Assembly (NCBI GenBank): GCA_002422395.1
Contig: DIUY01000030.1
Location: forward strand, 139,474 to 203,473
Source of the DNA: Methylococcaceae bacterium UBA6146
GTDB lineage: Bacteria > Pseudomonadota > Gammaproteobacteria > Methylococcales > Methylomonadaceae
Direction: 5' to 3'
Length of the DNA: 64,000 nt
Below the pieces are notes generated by a model. The model was not told the DNA's origin and did no database searches. It saw nothing but the letters and a program-made list of their open reading frames with translations. Shown here in pieces: positions 34,347 to 41,926 of this stretch; the stretch's first letter is position 1, and the number at the start of each line of letters is the position of its first letter. The translations under genes were made by a program, and so were the position numbers.

Positions 34347-34718
34347 GTTTTCTTCAGGAGCTGAATCCGATCAACTTCAGCTCAATTCTCCAGTGGATGT
34401 TTGTTGAGTAGGGATTAATAACCAGTTGCACAAATATTTCAATACGTTCCTGGAAATCTAGGTAGTGGTAAACATTCAAATGCTTAAATGGCAGCGTAGT
34501 CAAAAAACATGTTTTTTGATTCCAAAATATCATTACCATTTTTACCACCACCCAAATCAATTGGCAGATCAAAAAACCACACGAATTGAATATTAACCAT
34601 ATATTGTAAGGCATAAAAAAAAACAGATACAAAAAATTGTAGGGGCGGGAATTCTGAGATTATAACAAAACTGTTAAACTACATATCTTTCAGACTACCC
34701 CCTTCCGATAATTACGCC
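34347..34718. other. Intergenic region between the sulfotransferase and serA
   Basis: 372 bp, AT-rich. It holds miniature element C and the divergent promoters. A 92-residue minus-strand frame here is made of repeat sequence and is not considered a gene. Confidence 0.4.
34461..34552 (+). mobile_element. Miniature inverted-repeat element, copy C
   Basis: A 92-bp full-length copy: GGTAGTGGTAAACATTCAAA at the left, TTTTTACCACCACC at the right and the central TCAAAAAACATGTTTTTTGA palindrome. Flanking octamers GAAATCTA (34453-34460) and CAAATCAA (34553-34560) match at 6 of 8 bases, so the duplication may have decayed. Confidence 0.8.
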
Positions 34719-36302
34719 ATGAAAAAAATCCTTATTTCTGACAAGTTAGCCCAAGCGGGTATCCACTATTTAAACCAACAACCTGACATTGAGATACATA
34801 TTGAAACAGGTCTTGACGAAGCAGGTCTGTGCAAAATTATCGGCGCCTATGATGCATTGCTGATCCGTAGCGACACGCAGGTGACCCCGGCCGTATTGCA
34901 TGCCGCCAAAAACTTAAAGCTGATTGGGCGTGCCGGCATTGGCGTTGACAATGTTGACATCCCGCTGGCAACTGAATTGGGCATCATCGTCATGAACACC
35001 CCCGACGCCAATGCCACAACCACCGCTGAATTGGCCATTGCCCATCTGATGTCGCTCAGCCGCCACTTGCCCACCGCTGACCGTTCGGTACGGGCAGGCA
35101 AATGGGAACGCGCCAAACTGATGGGCTCAGAAGTTGCCAACAAAACCTTAGCGATATTGGGCTTTGGCACGATTGGCCGGATTGTTTCACAGCGCGGATT
35201 AGGCCTTAAAATGCAAGTGATCGCCTATGACCCGTTTGTTGCACCGGAAATTTTTGCCGAACTGGGCGTGGAACCAGTCAGCCTTGATAACTTGGTTTCC
35301 CGCGCCGATTATCTCACTTTACATTGCCCGTTGATTGAAAAAACCCGCCACATTATCGGCGCCAACCAACTGGCAATGATGAAAAAAGAAGCCATGATCA
35401 TCAATTGCGCCCGAGGTGGCTTAATTGATGAGGCCGCGCTGTACGATGCGCTGAAAAACGGCAGGTTGGCCGGCGCTGCATTGGATGTCTATGAAAACGA
35501 ACCGCCCGTTGGTTCGCCGTTATTGGAACTGGACAATATCGTATTCACACCCCATTTAGGGGCATCAACTGCCGAAGCGCAGGTTGCCGTCAGCGTTGAA
35601 ATTGCCAGACAAGCCGTGACTTTCCTGAAAACAGGCGAAGCGATTAACGCGCTGAACTTGCCGCGATTGTCTGCTAAAGAAATGAAAAAATCACATGAGT
35701 ACATGCACTTGGCGACCATCTTGGGCAAAGTCCTGGCAGGACTTGCAACCCACCCCCTGGAGCGTGTTGAAGTCGCATTGTTTGGCCGGGCGGCTGAAGT
35801 GTCAGTACACCCGGTTTCAGTTTCGGCACTGGTCGGCATTTTGAGTGGCCGCTTCTCCACGCCGGTCAACCGCGTCAATGCCGAAAACATCGCCAAACGT
35901 CAAGGCATCGTGCTGACCGAATCAGTCACCCATGAATCGCACGACTACATTTCCCTGATTAAACTCACCGGCCATTATGGCAACCAGTCCATCGAACTGT
36001 CCGGCGCATTATTAGGCGGGCGTCAGCCGCGTCTGGTGTGTATCAACCATTTTGATATTGAAGTCGTGCCCGAAGGCACTTTGCTGGTCACCCGCCATGA
36101 TGACAGACCCGGCGTGATTTCCGCGATCAGCACCGTGCTTGGCAATGCCAACATCAACATCACCCGTATGCAGGTCAGCACCTCCGATGAGCAACAGCAG
36201 GCCATGGCCGTCATCAGCGTCTCCGCACCGCTAACCGACGATTTGGTGCAGCAACTGTGCAATATCGCCGCCGTCCACCAACTACTGCAAGTGAATTTAT
36301 GA
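34719..36302 (+). CDS. serA: D-3-phosphoglycerate dehydrogenase
   Basis: SerA oxidises 3-phosphoglycerate in the first step of serine synthesis. The 527-residue protein is the long form: a catalytic half (LIRSDTQVTPAVL), then an NAD-binding half (LGFGTIGRIVSQRGLGLKMQVIAYDPF, LHCPLIEKTRHII, INCARGGLIDEAALYDAL, HLGASTAEAQ). An intervening ASB domain and a C-terminal ACT domain (HDDRPGVISAISTVLGNANINI) follow. Serine feedback via ACT is known in the family. It overlaps serB in ATGA. Confidence 0.96.
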   Translation: MKKILISDKLAQAGIHYLNQQPDIEIHIETGLDEAGLCKIIGAYDALLIRSDTQVTPAVLHAAKNLKLIGRAGIGVDNVDIPLATELGIIVMNTPDANATTTAELAIAHLMSLSRHLPTADRSVRAGKWERAKLMGSEVANKTLAILGFGTIGRIVSQRGLGLKMQVIAYDPFVAPEIFAELGVEPVSLDNLVSRADYLTLHCPLIEKTRHIIGANQLAMMKKEAMIINCARGGLIDEAALYDALKNGRLAGAALDVYENEPPVGSPLLELDNIVFTPHLGASTAEAQVAVSVEIARQAVTFLKTGEAINALNLPRLSAKEMKKSHEYMHLATILGKVLAGLATHPLERVEVALFGRAAEVSVHPVSVSALVGILSGRFSTPVNRVNAENIAKRQGIVLTESVTHESHDYISLIKLTGHYGNQSIELSGALLGGRQPRLVCINHFDIEVVPEGTLLVTRHDDRPGVISAISTVLGNANINITRMQVSTSDEQQQAMAVISVSAPLTDDLVQQLCNIAAVHQLLQVNL

Positions 36303-36934
36303 GTTTTGATGTCATCTGCTTTGATTGCGACAGCACCTTAAGCAAAATAGAAGGTATCGACGAGCTGGGCAGACGGGCTGGCCTAGGAGATGAATTGGCC
36401 AAACTGACCGACGCCGCCATGAACGGCATTGTGCCGCTGGAGGCTGTTTATGAGCAACGTTTGGCACTGATTAAGCCAGACCGCGCAAGTATTGACTGGC
36501 TGGCCGGTTTGTACATTGCCGAACAGGTTGAAGGCGTCAAAAACGTGTTTTCCGCTTTGGCCCGCCAAGGCAAGCAAGTCCATATCATCAGCGGCGGGCT
36601 GCGGGCGGCTATCTTGCCGCTAGCGCACTTGTTGGGTCTGCCTGAAAGCCATGTCCATGCCGTCGACATTTATTTTAACGCCGACGGCAGTTACCGCGAT
36701 TATGAACGCGATTCGCCGTTAGCCAGAACCGGCGGCAAGGCGGTTGTTGCGGGCTTGCTAGGCAAACGCGGCGCATTGGTCATGATAGGTGACGGCAAAA
36801 CCGACTTGGAGGCTCAACAAGCCGGTGCCTATGTGATTGGTTTTGGTGGTGTCGTTGACCGGCCTATCGTGCGCGAAAAAGCTGATGTTTATGTCATCGG
36901 GCCAAATTTGGACGCGGTTTTAATACATATTTAA
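36299..36934 (+). CDS. serB: HAD-family phosphoserine phosphatase
   Basis: The 211-residue protein is a HAD-IB phosphatase. Its motif I is FDCDST with nucleophile Asp 9 and acid/base Asp 11; IISGGL is motif II; a late GDGKTDLEAQ is motif IV. It lacks the N-terminal ACT domain of E. coli SerB. Its position directly after serA, coupled by ATGA, makes serine synthesis the likely job. A related short form may dephosphorylate other substrates, so the symbol is given on context. Confidence 0.82.
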   Translation: MSFDVICFDCDSTLSKIEGIDELGRRAGLGDELAKLTDAAMNGIVPLEAVYEQRLALIKPDRASIDWLAGLYIAEQVEGVKNVFSALARQGKQVHIISGGLRAAILPLAHLLGLPESHVHAVDIYFNADGSYRDYERDSPLARTGGKAVVAGLLGKRGALVMIGDGKTDLEAQQAGAYVIGFGGVVDRPIVREKADVYVIGPNLDAVLIHI

Positions 36935-37006
36935 AATACTTGAGCCATACTAAAAATTCAGCAGTGCCTATACCTAATGCGGTGAACCAATCCATGAGGA
37001 GCTACG

Positions 37007-38275
37007 ATGACTGACGAATTAAAAAACTATGTGCAAAAAAATATCACTTATGCGGCACTGGGCTTTATTGGCCTAATTGTCATTTCCCTTAACGTCGGCA
37101 TCAATGATGCTGGGGAGCGGACAGTTGTCCAGTACCCAACGGGCACCTTGTTTGTTAAATTCACTCCTGGCATGTACTTTAAAGGGTTTGGCAACACGTG
37201 GATTTATCCTGATGTCATCACCTACGACTTTGACAAGGCAGGCTCTGCCGGTAAAGAAAATGAAACCAGCCTGAAAGCGACGGGCGTCGCCGTCCGCTAT
37301 CAAGATGGCGGCACCGGCACTGTCTATGGTAAAGCCCGTTTTGCCTTGCCTAACGATGAAGAAACCATGATCCGTTTGCACAAGGATTTCCGCAACCGGG
37401 AAGCCGTCGCCGAAAAACTGATCAGGACCGTGGCTGAAGAATCCATGAATTTAACGGCTGGCTTAATGACCTCAGAAGAGGCTTACGCCGAAAAACGCGG
37501 GATTTTTACGCAGTGGGCGGAGCAACAAGTGGCTTCGGGAAAATTTTTCACCGAATTAAAATCAGTCGTAGAAAAACAGGAAGCGACTAACGAACATTTG
37601 ACACGCAATATTCCGGTCATCAAATATGGCGAAGATGGCCTGCCCATCCAGCACGCCAGCGACTTTAAAATGTACGGCATCAAAGTGAACGGCTTTCAAA
37701 TCACCGATTGGGACTTTGAAAGGAAAACCTTGGAGCAAATTTCACGCAAACGCGAAGCCACGATGGGCATCATCACCGCCAAAGCGGATGCCGAACGGGC
37801 ACGCCAAGAAGCCTTGACCGCTGAAGAACAAGGCAAAAAAAATGTCATGGTTGACCGTTACACCAAAGAGCAAGAAAAAATTCAGGCCGTGGTCGATGCT
37901 GAAAAAGAAAAAGCGGTTGCTGTCACGCAGGCCATGAAAGCGGTGCTGGTCGCCGAACAAGGCAAACTTGAAGCCGAACAAAAACGCCTGGCCGCCATAG
38001 CCTATAAACAAGAGCAGATTATGCGCGGCGAGGGCGATGCTGAATATAAACGTCTCGTCATGGGCGCTGACGGCGCGTTGAGCACTAAACTTGATGCTTG
38101 GAAAACCGTCCATATCCGCTACGCCGAAGCTATTGAAAAACAAAAATGGGTGCCGGAAATCCAAATGGGCGGCAACGCTCAAACGGGAGGCAGTGCGGCA
38201 AACGATCTCATCGAACTGCTGAAAGCGCAGACGGCAAAAGAGCTGAAACTGGATATGAGCGTAAAAAACAATTAA
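37007..38275 (+). CDS. SPFH/Band 7 domain protein
   Basis: The 422-residue protein has one N-terminal membrane segment (YAALGFIGLIVISLNVGI), then a Band 7 domain (residues about 30-230, AGERTVVQYPTG). A long charged coiled-coil follows with repeated Ala/Glu/Lys stretches (KADAERARQEALTAEEQGKK and further). It ends with a short hydrophilic tail. SPFH proteins assemble into membrane-associated cages and scaffold proteases or other partners. No NfeD-type partner gene is adjacent. An AGGAG site precedes the ATG. Confidence 0.8.
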   Translation: MTDELKNYVQKNITYAALGFIGLIVISLNVGINDAGERTVVQYPTGTLFVKFTPGMYFKGFGNTWIYPDVITYDFDKAGSAGKENETSLKATGVAVRYQDGGTGTVYGKARFALPNDEETMIRLHKDFRNREAVAEKLIRTVAEESMNLTAGLMTSEEAYAEKRGIFTQWAEQQVASGKFFTELKSVVEKQEATNEHLTRNIPVIKYGEDGLPIQHASDFKMYGIKVNGFQITDWDFERKTLEQISRKREATMGIITAKADAERARQEALTAEEQGKKNVMVDRYTKEQEKIQAVVDAEKEKAVAVTQAMKAVLVAEQGKLEAEQKRLAAIAYKQEQIMRGEGDAEYKRLVMGADGALSTKLDAWKTVHIRYAEAIEKQKWVPEIQMGGNAQTGGSAANDLIELLKAQTAKELKLDMSVKNN

Positions 38276-38280
38276 ATTTG

Positions 38281-38370
38281 GGTAGTGAAACATTCAAATG
38301 CTTAAGTGACAACGGAGTCAAAAAACATGTTTTTTGATTCCAAAATATCAATTCCATTTTTACCGCCACC
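38281..38370 (+). mobile_element. Miniature inverted-repeat element, copy D
   Basis: A 90-bp copy starting GGTAGTGAAACATTCAAATG and ending TTTTTACCGCCACC, with the central TCAAAAAACATGTTTTTTGA palindrome. It is flanked by the perfect direct repeat TAAATTTG (38273-38280 and 38371-38378), the clearest target-site duplication in the window. It begins 5 bp after the SPFH gene stop. Confidence 0.9.
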
Positions 38371-38395
38371 TAAATTTGTTGGGTTTCGCGCCCTC

Positions 38396-38421
38396 ACCCT
38401 TTATGCCCCAGAGGGTGCAAC
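38396..38421. repeat. 26-bp repeat identical to 4055-4080
   Basis: ACCCTTTATGCCCCAGAGGG and TGCAAC occur here and after glnS. The unit forms ACCCT-N11-AGGGT. A further hairpin TCCGTAAA-N4-TTTACGGA lies at 38469-38488, 55 bp before yebC. Confidence 0.6.
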
Positions 38422-38542
38422 CTACGCGCGGGTTAAATCAAAATACCAATCGCAGAGCGCACCAATAGTCCGTAAATCGCTTTACGGATTGTATTAAGTA
38501 ACTATTTAACAATTGCAATAAACCTTCTTTCAGAGAGAACCA

Positions 38543-39289
38543 ATGGCTGGACACAGTAAATGGGCTAATATCAAACATCGCAAAGCCGGACAAGATGCCA
38601 AACGTGGCAAAATTTTCACTAAAATGTTGCGTGAAATCAACGTTGCCGTAAAAACCAGCGGTGCAGACCCGGCCAGCAACCCGTCGCTACGGACGGCGAT
38701 AGATAAAGCCTTAGGCGCAAACATGCGCCGCGACACTATAGATACGGCAATTAAAAAAGCGGCCGGTGCGCTGGAAGGCGTCAATTACGAAAACATCCGT
38801 TATGAAGGCTATGGCCCAGGCGGTACGGCGCTGATTGTTGACTGCTTAACTGATAACCGTAACCGCACCGTAGGCGAAGTCCGCCATGCGTTCACCAAAG
38901 CAGGCGGCAATCTAGGCACCGATGGCTCGGTCGCGTATATGTTCAGCAAACTGGGCATTCTTAGTTACGCACCTTCCGTTGACGAGGACGCGTTAATGGA
39001 AGCCGCGCTGGATGCGGGCGCTGATGATGTCATCACTAACGACGATGGTTCGGTCGATGTCATGACGGCGCCGGACAACTATCTGGCAATCAAAGATGCG
39101 CTGGTTGCCGCCGGTTTTGAGCCTGACAATGCCGAAATCACCATGCAGGCCGCGACAATGGTTGACCTTGATGCCGAAACCGCTGAAAAAATGCTGCGCC
39201 TAATTGACCGCCTGGAAGACTTGGATGATGTCCAAGATGTCTATTCGAATGCCGACATTAGTGATGAGATTATGGCGGGGCTGGGATAA
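38543..39289 (+). CDS. YebC/PmpR-family transcriptional regulator
   Basis: The 248-residue protein begins MAGHSKWANIKHRKAGQDAKRGKIFTK, the invariant YebC start. It has YEGYGPGGTALIVDCLTDNRNRT and GNLGTDGSVAYMF in the middle. YebC/TACO1 proteins act as DNA-binding regulators or as translation factors at polyproline stretches. A GAGAGAA site precedes the ATG. In many gammaproteobacteria it precedes ruvC, which is not seen here. The annotation is usually yebC. Confidence 0.94.
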   Translation: MAGHSKWANIKHRKAGQDAKRGKIFTKMLREINVAVKTSGADPASNPSLRTAIDKALGANMRRDTIDTAIKKAAGALEGVNYENIRYEGYGPGGTALIVDCLTDNRNRTVGEVRHAFTKAGGNLGTDGSVAYMFSKLGILSYAPSVDEDALMEAALDAGADDVITNDDGSVDVMTAPDNYLAIKDALVAAGFEPDNAEITMQAATMVDLDAETAEKMLRLIDRLEDLDDVQDVYSNADISDEIMAGLG

Positions 39290-39437
39290 TCGCGGTGCAA
39301 CATGGCGTCTTCCAGCGTATTTACAACATCAACATAGCCTGGAAAGCCGCCAACAAAGGCAAAGTTCCAAATGGGTTTATAGAACAGCTGTCACGCTACG
39401 ACTTTCCCAATGTGCAGGGAAAATGACCGGGCCAGCT

Positions 39438-40136
39438 TTACCCGCACTTACTGTCGCCGCAGTTAAGGCAAGTCATGCAACCGTCCATCAACACCACTGC
39501 CTTTGTTTGGCATTTACTGCACAACAAGGCCTTGGCAGGAAAAGCCCCTTCATCATCAAGGCTTGAACTGTCGCTGTGTATCGCCTCAAACTCCTTACGC
39601 TTGGCGGCCATAAAACGTTGTTGATGTTCGCTGATTTCAGGGTCTTTCAACATGCCGATGCTTTTTAAGTGCGATTCAATCGCACAACCGATTTCAGCCA
39701 CCAGCGACGGCATGAACACCCCGCCTTTTTTAAAATAACCGCCTTTCGGGTCAAACACCGCTTTCAGCTCATCGACCAGAAAACAGGCATCGCCGCCCTT
39801 CCTGAACACCGCAGAAATAACCCGCGTCAACGCCAACACCCACTGGAAATGCTCCATATTTTTCGAGTTGATGAACACCTCGTAAGGGCGGCGTTCTTCA
39901 TGTTCCGTGCCTTGGTTCAAAATCATGTCGTTAATCGTGATATACAACGCATGTTCCGATTGCGGGGTTTTGATCTTGTAGGTTGAGCCATAGAGGATTT
40001 CCGGACGGGCGACATTTTCGTGCATGCTCTCGACGTCAAGCATTTTGGCTTCATTAAGGGCCTGTTCTGCGGCGGCTTTATCTTCGCTGGTCAGCACTTT
40101 GAAGCCGGTTATTTTTTTTGCTATTTTGTAGGTCAT
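39438..40136 (-). CDS. NrdJb-like companion of class II ribonucleotide reductase
   Basis: The 232-residue protein has a TSCPD-type domain (AVFRKGGDACFLVDELKAVFDPKGG, GCAIESHLKSIGM). Its C-terminal zinc finger with CxxC pairs, LLCSKCQT and CMTCLNCGDSKCG (Cys 206, 209, 220, 223, 226, 231), matches the C-terminal end of single-chain class II reductases. In Pseudomonas the same part is a separate gene, nrdJb, next to nrdJa. Here it is about 1.8 kb from nrdJa, with toxin-antitoxin genes between. Its CxxC end probably re-reduces the active-site disulfide. Confidence 0.82.
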   Translation of the reverse strand: MTYKIAKKITGFKVLTSEDKAAAEQALNEAKMLDVESMHENVARPEILYGSTYKIKTPQSEHALYITINDMILNQGTEHEERRPYEVFINSKNMEHFQWVLALTRVISAVFRKGGDACFLVDELKAVFDPKGGYFKKGGVFMPSLVAEIGCAIESHLKSIGMLKDPEISEHQQRFMAAKRKEFEAIHSDSSSLDDEGAFPAKALLCSKCQTKAVVLMDGCMTCLNCGDSKCG

Positions 40137-40210
40137 GGTTGTAAATAGTTAGAGTAAAAAAATATTAAGTATCTGAACTTGTTTGGTTAATGCTTGCTTT
40201 ATTGGCGTAA

Positions 40211-40504
40211 TTACAAATAACGCTCAATAGCTAACGCGCCATGAAAAACACCCAAAATATCAATATTGCGGTTTTCCTTAATCAAATAAGCGATACGATA
40301 ATGCCCATAAAGCAGGATACGAATATTGCCGTCAATGCCCGCGTTATATTGGTATCCGATTTCAGGATAGTCCAATAAAAGCTGCGCTTTTTGGTAAATC
40401 CCGTTAATTACTTTTACAGCCGCATTGGGATTGTCCACAGCAATATAGCTATAAATATCTTTCAACCAGACTTCTGCTTCGTTAGTCCAGTTTAGTTTTG
40501 CCAT
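40211..40504 (-). CDS. RelE/ParE-family toxin
   Basis: The 97-residue protein shows the ParE/RelE fold pattern: WTNEAEVWLKDIYSYIA at residues 5-21, then YPEIGYQYNAGIDGNIRILLYGHYRIAYLI, and ILGVFHGALAIERYL. Sequence closeness to ParE (HxxR-type, lacking clear catalytic residues of mRNA cleavage) suggests gyrase inhibition, but it is not certain. It overlaps the upstream antitoxin by 13 bp. Confidence 0.85.
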   Translation of the reverse strand: MAKLNWTNEAEVWLKDIYSYIAVDNPNAAVKVINGIYQKAQLLLDYPEIGYQYNAGIDGNIRILLYGHYRIAYLIKENRNIDILGVFHGALAIERYL

Positions 40505-40677
40505 GATTGCATAAGAGTAAACATGTCTTCATTTGAGATAGTTTTATGCTGCTGCGAATCATCCAACCCGCGTTTAATCATGCGGTGAAAAGCCAGCTCC
40601 CTTAATATTTCATCGTAGCTGCTATCATCAGGCTGGGCTTGGATAATTTCGGCCATGTGTTCTTTAGCTGCTTGCAT
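40492..40677 (-). CDS. Antitoxin partner of the RelE/ParE toxin
   Basis: The 61-residue protein begins MQAAKEHMAEIIQAQPDDSS behind a GAGG site, followed by YDEILRELAFHRMIKRGLDD, typical of short antitoxins that bind ParE-like toxins. An in-frame ATG at 40770 adds 31 residues but has a weaker ribosome site. It precedes and overlaps the toxin gene. Confidence 0.8.
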   Translation of the reverse strand: MQAAKEHMAEIIQAQPDDSSYDEILRELAFHRMIKRGLDDSQQHKTISNEDMFTLMQSWQN

Positions 40678-40782
40678 AGTGACCTCTTCTTTAATAGTCC
40701 GAAAGTAGTTTTTAGCTCTATTTTTACCTGGCTTGTTTAAGCCCTTATTTATTAAGGTAGCTAGCATCACCCCAACAAGCCA

Positions 40783-41013
40783 TTAATTCGGCAAATGCTG
40801 CTCGTAGTTTTCAATAAATACCCCCAATGCCGTCACCAAACGGGCGAGCGGGTGGTTTTCATCGGCTCCGCCTAAATCCAGCAAGCGGTTTAGAACATTG
40901 ATGGCAAATTCATAATCATGTTCGTTTTCAATAGGATACAATGGAATCGTTTCACACAACAAAGCATAGTGATTGATAACTTGTGATGTGATGCTAGCGG
41001 TTAAGGTTTCCAT
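40783..41013 (-). CDS. HigA-type antitoxin, apparently truncated
   Basis: The 76-residue protein matches the N-terminal half of HigA-type antitoxins: LCETIPLYPIENEHDYEFAI then LLDLGGADENHPLARLVTALG, with a TAA stop after YEQHLPN. The usual C-terminal helix-turn-helix is missing. It overlaps the 3' end of the HigB toxin gene by 13 bp. Whether it still neutralises the toxin or represses the operon is open. Confidence 0.8.
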   Translation of the reverse strand: METLTASITSQVINHYALLCETIPLYPIENEHDYEFAINVLNRLLDLGGADENHPLARLVTALGVFIENYEQHLPN

Positions 41014-41282
41014 AAATCGTACTCTTTGTGTGTCAACATAGCGCGGATGTAAACAGTCTGCGTATTAAAATGAATTGCGGCGATTAAACGATAGTGGTTG
41101 CCTGCAATATTGAAAATATAATAGTTTCCTACCTTATCAACTGAATTAAAAACAGTTTTCAGTTCAGAATAGGATTTGCTGGTTATTGTTTCAAGCTTTT
41201 TTCGCCATTCTTGTAATGGCGTTGCTGCTTGCGGATGCGCTATTGAGAAATCGCGTAATGCCTTGTTGCTTATGATTCGCAT
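41001..41282 (-). CDS. higB: HigB-type mRNA interferase toxin
   Basis: The 93-residue protein reads MRIISNKALRDFSIAHPQAA and later GNYYIFNIAGNHYRLIAAIHFNTQTVYIRAMLTHKEYD, the pattern of the HigB_toxin family (ribosome-dependent mRNA interferases). The toxin gene comes first, as usual for higBA. The antitoxin follows with a 13-bp overlap. Confidence 0.9.
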   Translation of the reverse strand: MRIISNKALRDFSIAHPQAATPLQEWRKKLETITSKSYSELKTVFNSVDKVGNYYIFNIAGNHYRLIAAIHFNTQTVYIRAMLTHKEYDLWKP

Positions 41283-41332
41283 AGTGGGTCTATGAGGATG
41301 TTTCAGTAGGTATTGCGTTGGTGTTAGTTACC

Positions 41333-41812
41333 TCACCCCAACCTACTGCACTGCTGATCGAGATGAGCGATTAAAGCACTGGCAGCCTGATACGATTTAT
41401 CAGCTTCTATTTGGTCGACAACCTTGCCGCCATGCACGATGCCATTTCTACGTTTGGTAGAATCTTTGAACTCTTGCCAGAACGGCTGCCGGTTAACAGG
41501 GTCATTGGTAAGTGCCATGTAAAGTTTGCAAATTTTATTGTTGCCGCCAAGGTTGTAACCGTTAAGAAAGCCGATAACGGAGGCTTCAAGGTACTCAAGC
41601 CCTTTGTATGCAAAGGCGGTAGATAATGCCCGCTCTACCCTGAATTCACATGCCATATGAGCAACTACTACCGATATACTGTAATGGCCATCGTTGATTA
41701 AACTTTGGCTTGTGGCGAGTAGCTTTTGTGGATAGGTGTCGATGGTAAGTTCAACGCTCGTGGTCGTTGAGGTCTGAATTAAGGATTGTACTTTAAGGAA
41801 AGATTCAGTCAT
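41333..41812 (-). CDS. HEPN-like hypothetical protein
   Basis: The 159-residue protein is helical by pattern, with KRRNGIVHGGKV near residues 120-131. The RNGIVH piece fits the Rx4-6H motif of HEPN ribonuclease or nucleotide-binding domains (Arg 122, His 127). HEPN proteins often serve in toxin or defence modules; its place beside higBA and parE-like genes is consistent. No MNT-type partner is adjacent, so activity is uncertain. Confidence 0.6.
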   Translation of the reverse strand: MTESFLKVQSLIQTSTTTSVELTIDTYPQKLLATSQSLINDGHYSISVVVAHMACEFRVERALSTAFAYKGLEYLEASVIGFLNGYNLGGNNKICKLYMALTNDPVNRQPFWQEFKDSTKRRNGIVHGGKVVDQIEADKSYQAASALIAHLDQQCSRLG

Positions 41813-41840
41813 TCATATATCTCTTAACTGTATAAGCCAT

Positions 41841-41916
41841 GTAGATACGCATCGCGTACCTTTTTAAAATTTGGTTTAATGCAAAAATTTGAAAAGGTAC
41901 GCGATGCGTACCCTAC
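41841..41916. repeat. Long inverted repeat downstream of nrdJa
   Basis: GTAG-A-TACGCATCGCGTACCTTTTT pairs with the inverse AAAAGGTACGCGATGCGTA-CC-CTAC, with arms of about 30 bp and a short AT-rich centre. Within each arm TACGC-ATC-GCGTA is itself palindromic. It lies 10 bp past the nrdJa stop, so it may end that transcript or be a dispersed repeat. Confidence 0.65.
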
Positions 41917-41926
41917 ACAAACCCAA

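Noticed and set aside
34354..34632. 92-residue minus-strand frame between the sulfotransferase and serA
   Set aside because: It runs through miniature element C and has no family-like features.
8920..38370. Possible CRISPR repeats
   Set aside because: The repeated units are kilobases apart with target duplications; no regular spacers.
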